Numbered from the stretch's first letter, positions 35,937-48,674 are shown. The stretch is DNA of 64,000 nucleotides from Armillaria gallica (GCA_037576215.1 JBANDB010000020.1:124001-188000), one strand, 5' to 3'. Numbers and translations: made by a program. The notes: generated from the sequence alone by a model not told the origin.

Positions 35937-37676
35937 TAGTAAGTTTTTACTTACACAGCGAACTCCACACCCTAACAATGCATCCCTCTTTAGTTGACGA
36001 GAATAGTGCTTGGCTCTTTCATGCCAGTCACGCTGGAGAATGAGGACAAGTTCTCTGGGATTTATATTCAAGCACTGCTGGATATCTTTACAATGGCAAG
36101 TTCTTAGTTTCATTCTTCCCTTCATTTCTCCATTCCAGCTTTTTCCAACCAGTATGCAGTCTGGACGAGTGATGATGGCATATATACAACATTGAAAAAA
36201 AAAAAGACAGAGCATGTCGAGGACATTGTTGTCAGAAAGACGAGAGCCCCAATCCAGCTCATGGACAACCACAATCGTAAACTCCTCCCTTAGCTGAGCC
36301 GTGAACTGGAAATTGTCATTCTGAGGCCCATCCACTCCTCTGCAGGACTCTCATTCCCTCCCTCCGCTGTCGACCGCTGGATCCAACATCCCTCATCAGA
36401 CAAGTCAGATAACTCCCATTAGGCTTCAGATACTTCATAGGTGTTGATACTGCAACTGCAGCGTCAATGCTGGGAGCATCAAACAGTGGGATGGTACGTG
36501 CGGAGACTCGGAAGGGGGAGTTTATGCGGGTGAGGGAGGGAAGGAAGACAGTAGGGAAGGCAGAGAGGGGTGCTGGTGATGATGCAGTGAGCGGAGATTC
36601 GTTTGATGGAGGCGGTAGAAACTCAGAATTTGATTTGGGAGTATTGGTGAGCAAGGAAAATGAGTGATGAGTGAGATGCAGGTGAGGAAGATACCGGAGG
36701 GGGGGGGCTTCGAATCCGTGTCGGTGTGCTTTGGAGGAAATGGTGATGCTGCCAACACCTTGCCCGGTCTGTGCTATTCAATAGAGGCTACTGCAATGTT
36801 CTTGATATTAGAATCATAGCGGTGCAAGCACCGGGGTCCCCGATTCTTTCCCGGGGCTTCATCAGGAAAACGAAGCATCTTTACGAGAACAATTTCGTTC
36901 TAACAAGCCCTGTGCCTATCTTGGGAAAGAGCATTAATCTTTCCTTTTCTTTCTATTCCGATAGGTTTGTAGAGCATTGGAATACCAGTATATTGTCACC
37001 TATGTAATACAACGAACGCTACAATGACTAACATATAGAACTATTTAAACAATGAAGACCTACGAGTGATCCACCGGCGCAACAAGAATTCAGAGTCGAC
37101 ATTGCAAAGGAACTCGCCACAAACTCGCCATCCTTGCATACCCAACCAGAGGAATGTCCCACCTGGCTGTCCCACAAGTGTTCAATGCAGAGTCGGACTA
37201 CTAGATCCCATGTCTGCGTAGGTCTACGAAGTAAACATGACCTACATCTGAGATGGTAAGTAATTATTGTAAGAAATCAAAATAGACAGAAAACGCACCT
37301 GAATCGCTCTCCGTAGTCTACCCTGGCCCACCTATGATGCCAGGTCTTGTTGCGTTGGTACTGCAGCCATCCGGATCGACTTAAATGATGTTTGAATCTG
37401 AGTCCCACACCGAAAAAAAGTAATGGGCCACGAAGGTACCTGCTGTGAGTAACAGTAATCTCCTGGACTAGGGACTTACCTTTGGACAAATGGCAACATA
37501 TTAGAGTAGAAGAATATCAGTGCTTAAAGAACCAGCCCCCAAAGAGCAGTTATACGAAGAAAGTCCCACATTACTTTACTACATAACACAGCTTGCTTCA
37601 ACGGATCAAGGGCACGTAGTTAGCAATCTTCTGCTGTTTCAACGTGCGAAAAATGTTCGTCGGGCAAGCAAGTAGG
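35937..37676. other. No gene identified
   Basis: A 10-base A run lies at about 36196-36206. Minus-strand frames at 36335-35895 and 36654-36316 are unsupported; the second is proline- and serine-rich. Plus-strand frame 36771-37007 has no motif. Confidence 0.3.
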
Positions 37677-38013
37677 AGGCCCCGGGAAGCTCCCGCCAAG
37701 CTGTGTCTGGAAAATTTGCCGATTTTGGGCCTCAAATATGCAAAGATTTGGGGGTAAAATATGCAAACTCGGACAAAGCTTTTGCCGGTCCGGTCGGTCT
37801 GCAGGTCCCGGTAGGCCAAAAATTTCCCAGAGGTCCACGGAGGAAGGTTCTGGCCAGATATCATCCGAAAAAGTCCTAAATTATGCAAACTACAGACAAG
37901 GGGGGCAAATTTTGGCTGTCAAATATGCAAACTATGGACAAGGATTTTGCCTTTTTAGGTCCTCAAATATGCAAAATTCCGGACACAGCTTGGCAGGAGC
38001 TTCCTGGGGCCTC
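37677..38013. mobile_element. Small inverted-repeat element (MITE-like, about 337 bp)
   Basis: The left arm (37677-37715) and the reverse complement of the right arm (about 37970-38013) share AGGCCCC-GGAAGCTCC and GCCAAGCTGTGTC over about 40 bases with roughly 88% identity. Between them, ATATGCAAA or a close variant occurs five times (about 37737, 37758, 37882, 37923 and 37967), with ACAAGG and TTTTGCC words repeating. No target duplication is evident, so it could also be an inverted duplication. Open frames inside are artefacts of the repeat. Confidence 0.55.
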
Positions 38014-38467
38014 AAGTAGGTCAAGAAAAAGATCTCTCAGGATACAACGGTTCCAGATGACCAAGCATTGGTAACACAGTAAGACATTGAGCTCCATGTT
38101 TATCTTATCTATTTCCAAATAAGGTTATGTATTTATTTTTTTGGTGTCATAGCTGACAATAAATATGAACAAATTAACCCCTGGCACCTCGGTTTGGCAG
38201 GGCAAATGGTCGTTATCCTTCCTAGTAAACCCTCTGTCGTTTCCTCCTTATCTCGGAAAGAATCAGGGAAGGAAGAAATCTCGGAATTTCTCAACCCAGA
38301 GACAGAGATTCCCGGTGGCGTCGAATGCCATATTTGGTTCAAGAAAAAATATCAGACTCATGTTCAGTCTCTCAGTGCATTGGCGTGAGTATCTTCCAGC
38401 TGCTTTCAAACATAGCCTGATAATTTAAACATGCAGTCCACAATTCAGTTACACTCTCAAGGATTCC
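38014..38467. other. Upstream region of F-box gene 3
   Basis: No supported gene. Short overlapping frames at 38165-38428 lack motifs. The stretch probably contains the promoter of the F-box gene at 38468. Confidence 0.3.
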
Positions 38468-39961
38468 ATGCCATCTTCCACTCAACTACCAGACGACGAA
38501 TTTGAATGCGAAGTAACGATAACAGCGATTCTTCGCAAAAAGAGGCCTCTACTGGACGCTGACGTCTCTTGGATTGAAAAGGGTATCGTTGCATATGAGC
38601 AGGAGCTCTCCAATGTAGAGACCCAAATAACCCTACTGATCCGCCGAAGAGAGCAGCTGGAGCGTTCACTTTCCAGGCGCAAGTCATTGCTATCACCAGT
38701 CCATCGTCTCCCAAGGGACATCATTTTGGAGATATTTCGCTGGGCCGCGCATTGTCCCAAGAATAGTCTCGATGTCACCAAAGGAGTCTGGCCTCTAGGA
38801 CAGGTCTGTGGATGGTGGCGGGATATCGTACTGACCTCACCTATCTTATGGTCTGTCATCACTCTGAAACCACCATATGCACGATGCTCCGTGGACATCC
38901 TCACCCACCATTTTTATCGCTCTGCAAATTCTCTGTTGTGGATAGCAGTAAAGATCAGAGCCAGCACGAATGATGGTCGTGTCTTCGATATGGTCGTCCA
39001 AAAATCCACCCTCTGGAAAATGGTGGACATGAATGCACCATTGACAAACCTGGAGAAGCTTTCCTGTGTATCAGGAAATATTCCTCTACTAGAGGAGTTG
39101 TATATTTCTACAACGCGGAAAGCACACTTCAGCACAGATGCATTGTCCTTGGCACCATCTCTTCAATGTTTGGATCTCGAACTGATGGAGATTTCCCAGC
39201 TGCCTTTGAATGCTGACTTCCTGACACATTTTTCGGGGTCCTTCCGTCATTTGGTGGACATTCAGCGCATCGCCCAGATACAAACACTCGTTGAGGTTTG
39301 TATCATCTTGGGTGATGACTTGGATGGACCTCTGGATTCTGGCAATTTGCCTGTTCGAATGGAGCAACTCCAGTTCCTCTCAGTCAACAATCTAAGAATC
39401 CTAGATGCTCTTACCACTCCATCGCTGCAATCAATCGACTATCGTCTGACCTCCATTTCAAACGAGGGCAGTGCCAGCGTTTATGCACTCCGAGATTTTC
39501 TACAGTGATCCGCTTGCTCTATCAGTTATTTGGGCATTTGCGCGAGGATGGTTCTACACATTCATCATCTTATGGCATTCGCAAAAAACGTCAGTTATAT
39601 GGCTGTGTACTACCCAGAAGGCCGTTCCATATGCTCACTAGCTCCGTTAACCCTACCTGAAACCCTTCCCACGATGAAGTGCCTGAGGCTCAGCATCGCT
39701 GATGCCCATTGGGGAAGAAGATACGCAGGAGGTATCATTGACATCATCCGCCAGCGCTTCAATGAAGAGCAAGCAGCCGCTTTGAACGTCACAAGGCTAT
39801 CTTTGTTGCATTTAGATTGTGTCGACGTCTTGAGAGCTGAACTTCTTCCTCGCCTAAAAAGTGAAGGGCTTGATGCACTAGAGAAGGAAGGTTTAGAATT
39901 GAAGGGAAATTCATCGTACATACCAAACGATGAATATTGGATGGGAAGTTGGTTTGCTTAG
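38468..39961 (+). pseudogene. F-box protein 3 with a single in-frame TGA
   Basis: The plus-strand frame from ATG 38468 gives 346 residues to a TGA at 39506-39508. The same frame then stays open to a stop at 39959-39961, so the whole locus spans 498 codons with one nonsense codon and no introns. Residues 40-75 form a coiled coil (LSNVETQITLLIRRREQLE), the F-box VHRLPRDIILEIF is at about 78-90, and a leucine-rich substrate-binding region follows. This is the standard agaricomycete F-box layout. The stop falls in FLQ-stop-SACSIS, where family members usually have an arginine or similar residue, so CGA to TGA is likely. A truncated 346-residue protein or read-through is possible. The predicted role is SCF ubiquitin ligase adaptor. 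Confidence 0.8.
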
Positions 39962-42900
39962 GAGTTTGGGGTAGATGCTTACGACTCGCAAAATAAATGT
40001 ATCTCTCTCATGGCGCAATTTATACAGTGCTGTAGTTGAAAAAGAAGATTCACGTCACAAAGAAGCACAGTGGACCGTAAGTACTCACAAGTCAACAGAG
40101 ATATATGAGTAGAAAGTCCAGTCGTGATCTTGGAAAGATTTTAGCTCAAAGGTCATCAAATTACCATCTTGTGCACCCACCTTCGCCTGAGGCCTCAGTC
40201 AGGCTCTCTTCACCTGACGACGATGACTCTCAGCTTGCTCTGTACGTACCATGTCCATCAAGGACCTCCGTGGCATTTCTCCTGGTATCGCCATTTCTCA
40301 TTGTTTTTCCCTCGGGTGACGCGTCGGACTGCTCAGATATCCTCGAAGATCTCATTTTCTATTTCTAATATGCCTGTCCGCAGAGAGCGTACCAATAGCA
40401 TCGTCGGCGTACACAAATTTTGTGTAATCTTGTGATCTGACGTTGCTGTGCTCTTCTTTTCTTTGGCTCGACATTGAGTTTGTTTTTGGTTTGTTCGCCT
40501 TCAAGCTGGGCATAGTAATACACATATATCTTCGTGTCCACGGTGCTTTCACTTTGTAGAATGAAGCGGTGAGCCATCGCAGGGCGTGGTAGATCCGAGT
40601 CCTGAAAATTAGCCCTGCGTGGGCGCCCAGCGGCACAGGATACATTATCGCCCATAGTGAACATGAAAGTCACCATCCTCTTTGTGACCACTGACCTAAT
40701 CAACTCTTGGAGCGACAAAATTTCGCTATTTACTTTCCGCATGCACTTTGAATCATTCTCAATGGCTTCTTGGGCTTATGGCCTGTTCATTTAGTGTACA
40801 TACTGAGTAAAGTGTTCGGGGATATGCTGAAGGCAATATGAAATGGTCGTCAAAAAGGCAAAGAATGCAGTGCAAGCAGAGTGTGACAGACTTTATCAAG
40901 ATGTCAACACTGCTGACGGCGACAAAGGGCAAAAGATAAATTGTGTTGTTATTCAATACTGTCTTGGTAAAATTTAGTCTCTATATTGTAGGGCATAGGA
41001 AAAAGAGGATACCCTAGGAAACGAGTCTACCGTCTGCGGGATGACTCTGGTTAATTTTGGGAATTTTTTGGACAATCATGCCAAAACTTCCAGGGCTTCC
41101 CTTCACAACTACTGCAGTCCCGTTGCCGCCTTTAACCATGTATTCTATCCTGCATCCACTGGTTTCAGAAGCCTAGACCTGTAACACAGAATATCCCGGT
41201 ACACCGCCGCTCTGTTCAACATTCGTGATTTTTATCAGCGTTTACCACCAGGTCCTCCCTCGCCATTTCGTGTTCATGGACAGTTTAAGTGTTTCGCTTT
41301 GTTTAATGCAAGTACTACTTGATGAAAGTTGATGTTTAATGTAACGACTGCAACTCAGATCGACACTACTTGAGTTCCTCGTCTTCATAGGTGCATTGTG
41401 AGTAACACGTCCCTTCCAGTCGAGGAGCGTATCAGGTAGCTTCGAGAGGTCACGGCCGAGTATTCCAAAGAGATGGAACTTGGCTCAGTCTAGAATGAAG
41501 TACGACACTTTGAAGTCTTCCCATTGCGCACGACAACGCCGCTCGGTGCATGGAAGAGGGGAAGGATAATCCATGTTGCGAACTGCTCTCAAGGAGCAAC
41601 TTGGAAGCAAGTGGCGGTGCGTTCTAACTCATACTTTCTCACTGTTCACTGAAGTCTCGTGTAGAAAAACATCAGGAAGAGACGCGTAATCTCGAAGTAC
41701 AGCCTCCGACTTCTGTAGATAACTTGATTGTGAGTGTGTCTGCTTTGCAGACTCTGAAGCTCCAAACCAGACACATTCGTCCACTCTTCTAAGTTTGACA
41801 TGGATAAGCAGAATGGAATGCTGATATTTCTGTCGCGGTCCACGTCGGCAAACGAGATTGCTTGTACACTGGAAGGAATCAGTAAGATAAAATCAGAGGT
41901 AAGTAAACATAGTGATGTGCACCAAATCCACCGCTGGGTAATGAGGGGTACACCACTATGTCAACTGCATGTTCCGCCACAGGCCCAAACTGTCAAATCC
42001 AGCGAAGCCAGGGATAGGATGTATCAAAAGTTGTAGCAGAGCACGCAAAAGTATTCGGAGCACGCGGACCGGTGTGGCAGAGGATGGTGGCATGATTGCA
42101 TCATTTTACAAAAATGAACCGGGGTCATCCCACTGACGGTATACAAGGTGGTCACTCCTCTTCAATTTGACCGGCGGAACTGGTTTGGATTGTTCTGTTG
42201 GATCCAGTAGCAGCGGAAGCTGTGTCACTGATTCTTTTCTTTTTCAAATATCAACAATCATTGGCTTTCTTGTGCCCGTTCTTTGCTGCAGTATATAGTT
42301 ACTAAGGGTGACACGACTTAACACAGCCCCAGAGCCAAAATTCAAACCGACCGCTTAACTCAGCATGTCACTCCATTGTCACCTACGTCCTGACACTGAT
42401 GCTGCGCTCAATCTTCCCATCTTCCCGCTCACTACACACAATGACTACAATGATGCCAACAAGATACCAGAAAGACTAGGAAATATAGTACTCCTGTGAA
42501 TGAATTGAAGATCCAGACAAATCAACACAAATTTGGAACAACATTGTTGCCATTGTGCCGGTCAGTGAGCGGCACGGGCGGGGCAGCGCTGGGACACCCT
42601 TCAATGACATCTGTGGCAGCATTGATGATCGCTTGACATCATTCAGACATTGTCCGAATTCATCCAGTTATTCCTATATTGTGACGTGACCGAATCTCTT
42701 AGCCCTCTGGGGCCAGGCTAAGCTTGGGTTAAGCCGTGTCACCCGAACAGGGCCTAAGTGGTTCATTGCTACATATGCTCAGGCTGTCTTTGAAGGGTAA
42801 AATCAGCATACCTTCTCATTCGGCTTTTTAGTTACAATTGAAGAATACCATATTCATAACCCTAGGCTAACACACGATAAAAGCAAGGGGGTGGCGGAAA

Positions 42901-42968
42901 TAAAATTGCGTACATGACGTACATTTTCGCATTTAAGTTCAGGCTGAACCCCTTCCCCACTCTTCTGC
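39962..42968. other. Gene-poor stretch
   Basis: About 3 kb without a supported gene. Candidate frames at 40105-40368 (plus), 40742-40365 (minus) and 41800-42036 (plus) lack motifs and conserved splice structure. I could not assign any repeat family here. Confidence 0.3.
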
Positions 42969-44805
42969 CATATACATGGGCACCGGCAACCCCCTGCTAA
43001 ATTTGGACTCCGAGTGTTACCAAAAATGGACCGGAATACCCAAGTTTTATGGATGCACCTGGTGTGGGTCGAAGGAGCAAGATTCAGCAGTACTTTTGCT
43101 AGAACAATTTACTCCGAATATAATTTTACATGTTTTCTTCAGGGTAGATTTTTTAATTAACATCATTTTAATTGATTTCTGCAAAACTTCTCATGCTTGC
43201 ACAATAAATTTTCAACTTTTGTCCTGAAGAAAACATGTATTATAATCAGAAAGGCATCCCCACAAATTTCTGGAGGAATTGGGCTTCTGTGGAAGCCTAT
43301 ACAAGGTGCGTAAGTTTACACTGTAAATAAGTACAAATAGTTGCGTCGCGCCAATTTTGTCACAGCTTACGGTGATTGATTGTTCCCGGATGCACTATTT
43401 TAGGCGGAAATGAATGTAAATTACTATACAGACACTTTGGGACAGTCCGGACAAAGAGACATGACAAAATATACAGTAGCCCTGTTCTCTCAGCTATGGC
43501 AGAGAGAGATAGTGGGTACCAGCAACGCCCGGTTCCAGAACGTGAGCTGACTAAGCTCCTTTTTGGCTATTCTGATGGCAAATCAATGTTAATCTCATTG
43601 AAGTGTGATGAGCAGCACGGACCCTTGTTAATTGGCCTTTTTGCTGTGTGGACTGACATTTGGTGGTACCAGAGTATCTTTGAAAGTTAGGATGGCATCT
43701 CATGAAGGTTCTGTGTGCTTGAAAGGCAAGGGGGTACCGGAATGTCAGCCTGGAACACTGGGTAGGTAGGTAGGTTGGGCCAGCAGGCCCGAAAAAAAAA
43801 TGTTGACCTTCCATATTGGGGCCTAAAAACGACTTTTTGGGGGATGTTATAGATAAATTTTGATGTAATACATACCATGGTACATGATATTTACCTCTGA
43901 GAATATGATAATGGGTTTTCTAGGCATCTTCACCAGCACTCTTTGGCATCAATGCTTACTGCATCATGATGATGTCACACACCTTAATAAACAAATTTTG
44001 CAATATATGCCCAATAGAATACAGACTGTGTGCAAAAACATCAGGATATCTATCAAACAGGTACTTTTGAGACAAAAATAGGCCAAAAAGCATCAAAATG
44101 AGCCTAAATTAGGCAGAATGACATCATACAAGTCACGTGGAGGTAGGTAGGTCCAGCGCTGATGCACGAAAATATTTAATTGACCCCATGTCTTTTTTTT
44201 TCATATTCAGACCCCCTTGTTGAAAGGTGTGCAAAAGTGCAAAAAGCTGTGTAAATGTTTGTTTGGTTATATTTGCAAAGCCTTCAGACTGCTCATCCAA
44301 ATGGACCTGGTACAGGCTTCCACAGACCTCGTATCACTTCGAAAAAATTACAGAATATCATTTAAAAATAAACTACATGTTTTCTTCAGAGCACTTTTTA
44401 AAAAAAGCATTTTAAATGCTATAAGGTTATATTTGCAAAGCCTTTGGACTGCTCATCCAAACAGACCTGGTACAGGCTTCCACAGACCTTGTATCACTTC
44501 GAAAAAATTACAGAATATCATTTAAAAATAAACTACATGTTTTCTTCAGAGCACTTTTTTTGAAAAAGCATTTTAAATGCTATAAATGCGATGAAACTAT
44601 GGTAAACCAGGGTCTAAAAAATAAATTGCCCTGAAGAAAACATGTAAAATTATGTTCTGAGTAAAATGTTCCTGCAAAAGTACTCGTGAATCTTCTTCCT
44701 TCGAGCTGCAGAAGGTACATCCATGGAAATCACATATATTGGGCCCTGATCGAGATCGCTCGGAGTGCGAATTTTGGCGGGGGTTGCCGGTACCCAGAGA
44801 TAGTA
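42969..44805. mobile_element. Element A: about 180-bp terminal inverted repeats, non-coding
   Basis: The left arm (about 42969-43150) and the reverse complement of the right arm (about 44628-44805) align along their length: GGGYACCGGCAACCCCC at the outer end, an ACTCCGAG block, AAGATTCA..AGTACTTTTGC and ACATGTTTTCTTCAGGG at the inner end. By eye they are about 75% identical. No transposase lies between. It is interleaved with a second inverted pair (43512-45028) that shares the GGGTACCGGCAAC terminus, so the region may be a product of two related elements or of palindrome rearrangement. Confidence 0.55.
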
Positions 44806-45028
44806 GCTACAAGCAAGCCAGGTATATTAACAATGATAGATGGTTATTACAGTGATTACAGTTCTATGGAACACTATTTAGCATAGAACCATAGGACATA
44901 CACTTTATAGGTCCTCCGAAGGTCCTTAAGAGGGTCATAGACGAATACAGAAGTGATTTGCCGCCGGAAGGCCTAAAAAGGCACTTACTCAGCTCACGCT
45001 CCACAACCGGGAGTTGCCGGTACCCATA
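43512..45028. mobile_element. Element B: inverted repeat pair sharing the GGGTACCGGCAAC terminus
   Basis: The left arm (43512-43585) contains GGGTACCAGCAACGCCCGG, GTGAGCTGACTAAG, CCTTTTT and GGCAAATCA. The reverse complement of the right arm (about 44955-45028) contains GGGTACCGGCAACTCCCGG, GTGAGCTGAGTAAG, CCTTTTT and GGCAAATCA in the same order. It overlaps element A rather than nesting inside it. Non-coding. Confidence 0.5.
44265..44585. repeat. Tandem duplication, 160-bp unit, two copies
   Basis: GGTTATATTTGCAAAGCCTT begins at 44265 and again at 44425. The two units (44265-44424 and 44425-44585) differ at only a few positions and one single-base insertion. Each contains the ACATGTTTTCTTCAG word that also forms the inner end of element A's arms. 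Confidence 0.9.
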
Positions 45029-45252
45029 ATATACAGTAATAATATATCCATATTGGGACTGCTTAGTAATGCTATCTATGCTTCAGAAAGAATCGGGGAC
45101 TGTGGGAACTCTCCGGAAATGGCCGGACATTCGATGACTCGCTGACTCATCATTATCATCCAGCTCGATGGGTTATTTCAAATTATCACCATCGAGATCC
45201 TAAAGTAGTCAGTCCCCTCCTTCTGATGAAAGACCTTTAAGTTCCTCATAAT

Positions 45253-45470
45253 TCAACAATAAGCTACACTACTTGATGGCTTTGATGAAGCATATTCGAC
45301 GTAGCCTCTTGGTTCTGAGAGAAACAAAAACTTATCAAGCCAGGTTCCAAGCTGTCTTTGGTGTCCAGCACATTTGCTATTTATCTCCCTCCATTTCGCC
45401 TCATCTTCATGGGCTGATCCAGGATCATAGGCATCATTAGCTTGCTTCACTGCTGGCAGCTGCGGACTGC
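45253..45470 (-). CDS. Hypothetical exon, acidic/Lys-rich
   Basis: An open minus-strand stretch follows an acceptor-like TCCGCAG and reads LPAVKQANDAYDPG, then a charged helix (EDEAKWREINSK) and LGTWLDKFLF before its stop. Composition is protein-like and the acceptor is good, but no other exon could be joined and no family is recognised. It may be an exon remnant. Confidence 0.28.
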
Positions 45471-45876
45471 ACCCCTACTGAAGCGCGACTCAAGGCTGTT
45501 CAAGATTCTTTCAGGCCTCCATCTGACCCATAGGGATAAGGCCCCACTGCACTGAGGACTCAGTACTGAGCCTGGCAACATCGATTAAGGAAAACGGGCA
45601 AGGATAAATGGGTGCTCACTCAAATCAAAGTGCGTTCCTTACCGTGCCTGTCTCGCTGACTGCTCTGATAGGTATCCCCCGTCATCATGGAAACCAATAA
45701 CCTCAATGCTGGCGCTTATTGCTGGCACCTTGCCAGCTTTCTCGTCATGCTATCTAGGACCTCCGATTCTCTCAATCCCTACAACCAATTCTCTGACTTG
45801 CATCCATGCCTTCTGGCCCATTCACGACACTTCACTTGATCACAGTTCCTCCCACCAGGATGTTCTTTCTGCGACG
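45471..45876. other. No gene identified
   Basis: Upstream region of the possible secreted-protein relic. The open frame runs through it (from 45706), but it has no motif before the signal peptide start. Confidence 0.3.
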
Positions 45877-46269
45877 ATGCTGTCCACAGTCATAACACTC
45901 TTGCTTCTTGGCTTGCTCAGTCTTCTTGTCTGGGGGCAAGATGCTAGTGCTAGCACCACGCCAGAATCAGTACTAACCCATCAACACTAGTCGCTAACAT
46001 TGGGTTGTTCTGGGGACATCGGTCTCGATGTTTGCACAGGTGGTATCATGGTATTGTCCCTGAGATATCATTCTCATCCTCTCAACACTCGCACAGACGG
46101 TATTGCACTATCCCCGATGAGGCGCTGTCTCTATTTGCTCAATGCCCTCACCGACGGCATCATGGTACCCCTTACGAGGTGCCGCTCCCATCGCCACGGT
46201 CGTGACTCTTACATAGGCAGTACCACAGTATCTTTTACGGGGGCACCACAAAAAATGTGCGTTAGTTAG
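45877..46269 (+). pseudogene. Possible small secreted repeat protein, interrupted
   Basis: From ATG 45877 the protein begins MLSTVITLLLLGLLSLLVWG, a convincing signal peptide with a long leucine core, then a short Ser/Thr region ending at TAG (45988-45990). The same frame reopens at once and runs to a stop at 46267-46269 through four repeats of about 19-20 residues built on GI-x-x-L...R-x (IMVLSLRYHS, IALSPMRRC, IMVPLTRCRS). A single C-to-T or similar change would make the stop. Function unknown; fungal small secreted proteins are a loose analogy. Confidence 0.33.
46042..46245. repeat. Minisatellite, about 57-bp period, frame-preserving
   Basis: Units begin with GGTATCATGG or a variant at 46042, 46099, 46156 and 46216. 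Spacing of 57, 57 and 60 bases is always a multiple of three, so the reading frame of the host open frame is kept. Confidence 0.6.
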
Positions 46270-48674
46270 AACGTCTATGGAATCATCAAAATTGAATACT
46301 AGGCCCTTCTCAGCATCACAATCATGTGTAAGTGGAATATAAGCACCTGCTTTTATTTGCATGCTTGTACTCCTGTATAACATAACTCAACTTTGCTATA
46401 AGCTGCCTGTAAGAACACTGAAAGGACCGTGTAATCGTGGCAATCAAATGTAACGGCTTATACCTGCCACCCGGACTGGTAGCCATTGCACGGGATTTTG
46501 GTTCTTCCAGGGCGCTTACAAGTGATTGTACCAGAGTGTACGTATTTCAAGGGCAGTACCAGCCTTCTAGGCCTTAATAACATATCTAAAACACTGATAA
46601 CGACTCGGAGGATTATATTACTAGGATACCATACATGACAGTAGTGAAAATAGTACGAAATAATATGACCGTCGGCAGTAGATCACCACAGCATCAATCA
46701 AGCGAGAGCTGTATTGTCCAAGGAATGAAGCACTGATGAATCCTGAACCAAGCTGCATATTGCTGCGGAAACAAGGCCCACCATCCCTAGGTTTCAATGA
46801 GCTGGTTCAACGTCCCATAGCATCGCAGTCAGACGTTTTGAGGATGGCAGGAATGATGTCTGAGAGCAATAGGCACATCAGCTAATAATGTGCTAATGGC
46901 GAGCAAAAGTACTGCTCACCTGAATTCCAAAGGACGATATCTGAGTGCCAAGATTTCAAGCACAAATGGGATTCATCCTCTTTCCACAAAAAGGTACACG
47001 TGGGATCCGTCAGTGAAAATTAACAAGGAAACGAAAACGTACCAGGTTTATCGGAGTCAAAGTCACGGAAGGTATCGGTAAGAAAGAGAGTGAGAAGAGA
47101 TGAAAACCAGCGTACCATAGTAGTACTCTGTCCTGCTCCAACTGTACACGTCACACTGATTTCTGTCTGCACTGGTACTTCTATTCCTTGGATATATGCG
47201 CCGAGACTGGCATAAAAACATGTCGTTACCTGTTATACCGTATGTTTCGGGTGTCCGGAACCGCTCTAGGCTAGGGGCATACGAGAGAGCTGGCCTTGGT
47301 AGAATTCAACGGTATGACATTGTTATTGATGAATAAACACATACCATCGTGGTATTACTGGCAAATGCTTATCGCAGCGATACAGCACAGAGATCACGTC
47401 CATGAAAAAGATGGATGCAGTATAGAGGAGACGCGTCAAACTAGCAATGGTGGTGGCAAGAGGCAAAGGTGTCAGACTCGGAAGACCTCGGACCTGATCA
47501 GGACCCGGGACTTGCCGGACGGCATTTCCTTTTTCATGTCCGAGTTCGAACTTCGCCATCTCTTATACTACTTATCACGGCTATACTGTGTTTCATTTAT
47601 ATATGTAGGTCCTGTACACATCTCAAAAATCATCCTTATTTGTCAACGCTCTGCACCGACAGTCTCAAGGCAGTCTGAGTAACTTATATCTATCCTGCAT
47701 CTATGTGCATTCCAAGCTGACTCCAAGCTAATTCATGGCGACGTCCAAGCTGTACTACCATTCAATAGCAAATCTCTGCAAACCTATGTTTCAAACCAAG
47801 GCAAGTGGCTTATAATATGTCGAGGTGGTTACAATGACTTATAATTCATTATAGCAACCACTGATCTTTGTAGGCCGTTGCAATTTGACTAAGTCATTGT
47901 ATGGCATGGGAAGCAATCGACATTTTTTGTGGTGGGGCAGTAATATCTTCTTGAGTATCACACGCTCCATAGCTGGTCTGTAGTTACAGGAAACTCTGCA
48001 TACCAGGCTGCACTGTAACTACAGGGCCACTCTGCATAATATGGACGGTATAGCCTCCTCATTGCCTAGGTAGGCGAGGGTTGTTTTAACCATTAACCCT
48101 TTCTCTGAACGTCTGACCCAGACTCTCCGTCAACTATTGGATCTAGAACGACCAATGCAAGGACCTGCTTTATGATCTGAAAGGATATGTCCCCATCAGT
48201 AAGGACCTGTTCATCCACCTTGACAATGATGGGAGTGCATGGGGAGGGCGGAGGGACTGGAAGATGTGCCATCATAATGATATCGCATCGTTGGATGAAG
48301 AGGGAGATAGGAGAAAGAGGACCTAACCATCCAATGTGCTCGCGGTAAGTACTTTTTTCCATCCAAGGACTTGAAATCCTAAACTCGCTGATCATCATTG
48401 CGGGTTATAAGTTATATACAACATCGGCATGCCTCAAATCCGTCCTTCTAGAGTCGACGATATCCGTGATGGTGAGGCAACAACGGGAAACTCTTGACAG
48501 CTACTTTTTGTCATCTAGCCCTAGGGTCGGTAATACATTGATTGAGTCCATTGGTGTTGACAGGAAAGGCAGCACGACACGATGCTCCACAGTGCACATC
48601 TTCCGCTCCTTCCGCACCATGATGTCTCGGTGACATCCCTGTCAACGAACATCGGTCAACGGAAGGTCTATATC
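46270..48674. other. Gene-poor stretch
   Basis: No supported gene in about 2.4 kb. A small inverted repeat (CTGTAGTTACAG at about 47979 and CTGTAACTACAG at about 48014) is followed by a direct repeat ACTCTGCATA. Frame 47296-47682 has no motif. Confidence 0.3.

Noticed and set aside
35895..36335. 146-residue minus-strand frame opposite the P450 relic
   Set aside because: It overlaps recognisable P450 coding sequence on the plus strand and has no motif of its own.
47296..47682. 128-residue plus-strand frame
   Set aside because: No motif, no splice structure, and the opposite strand is equally open; treated as chance.
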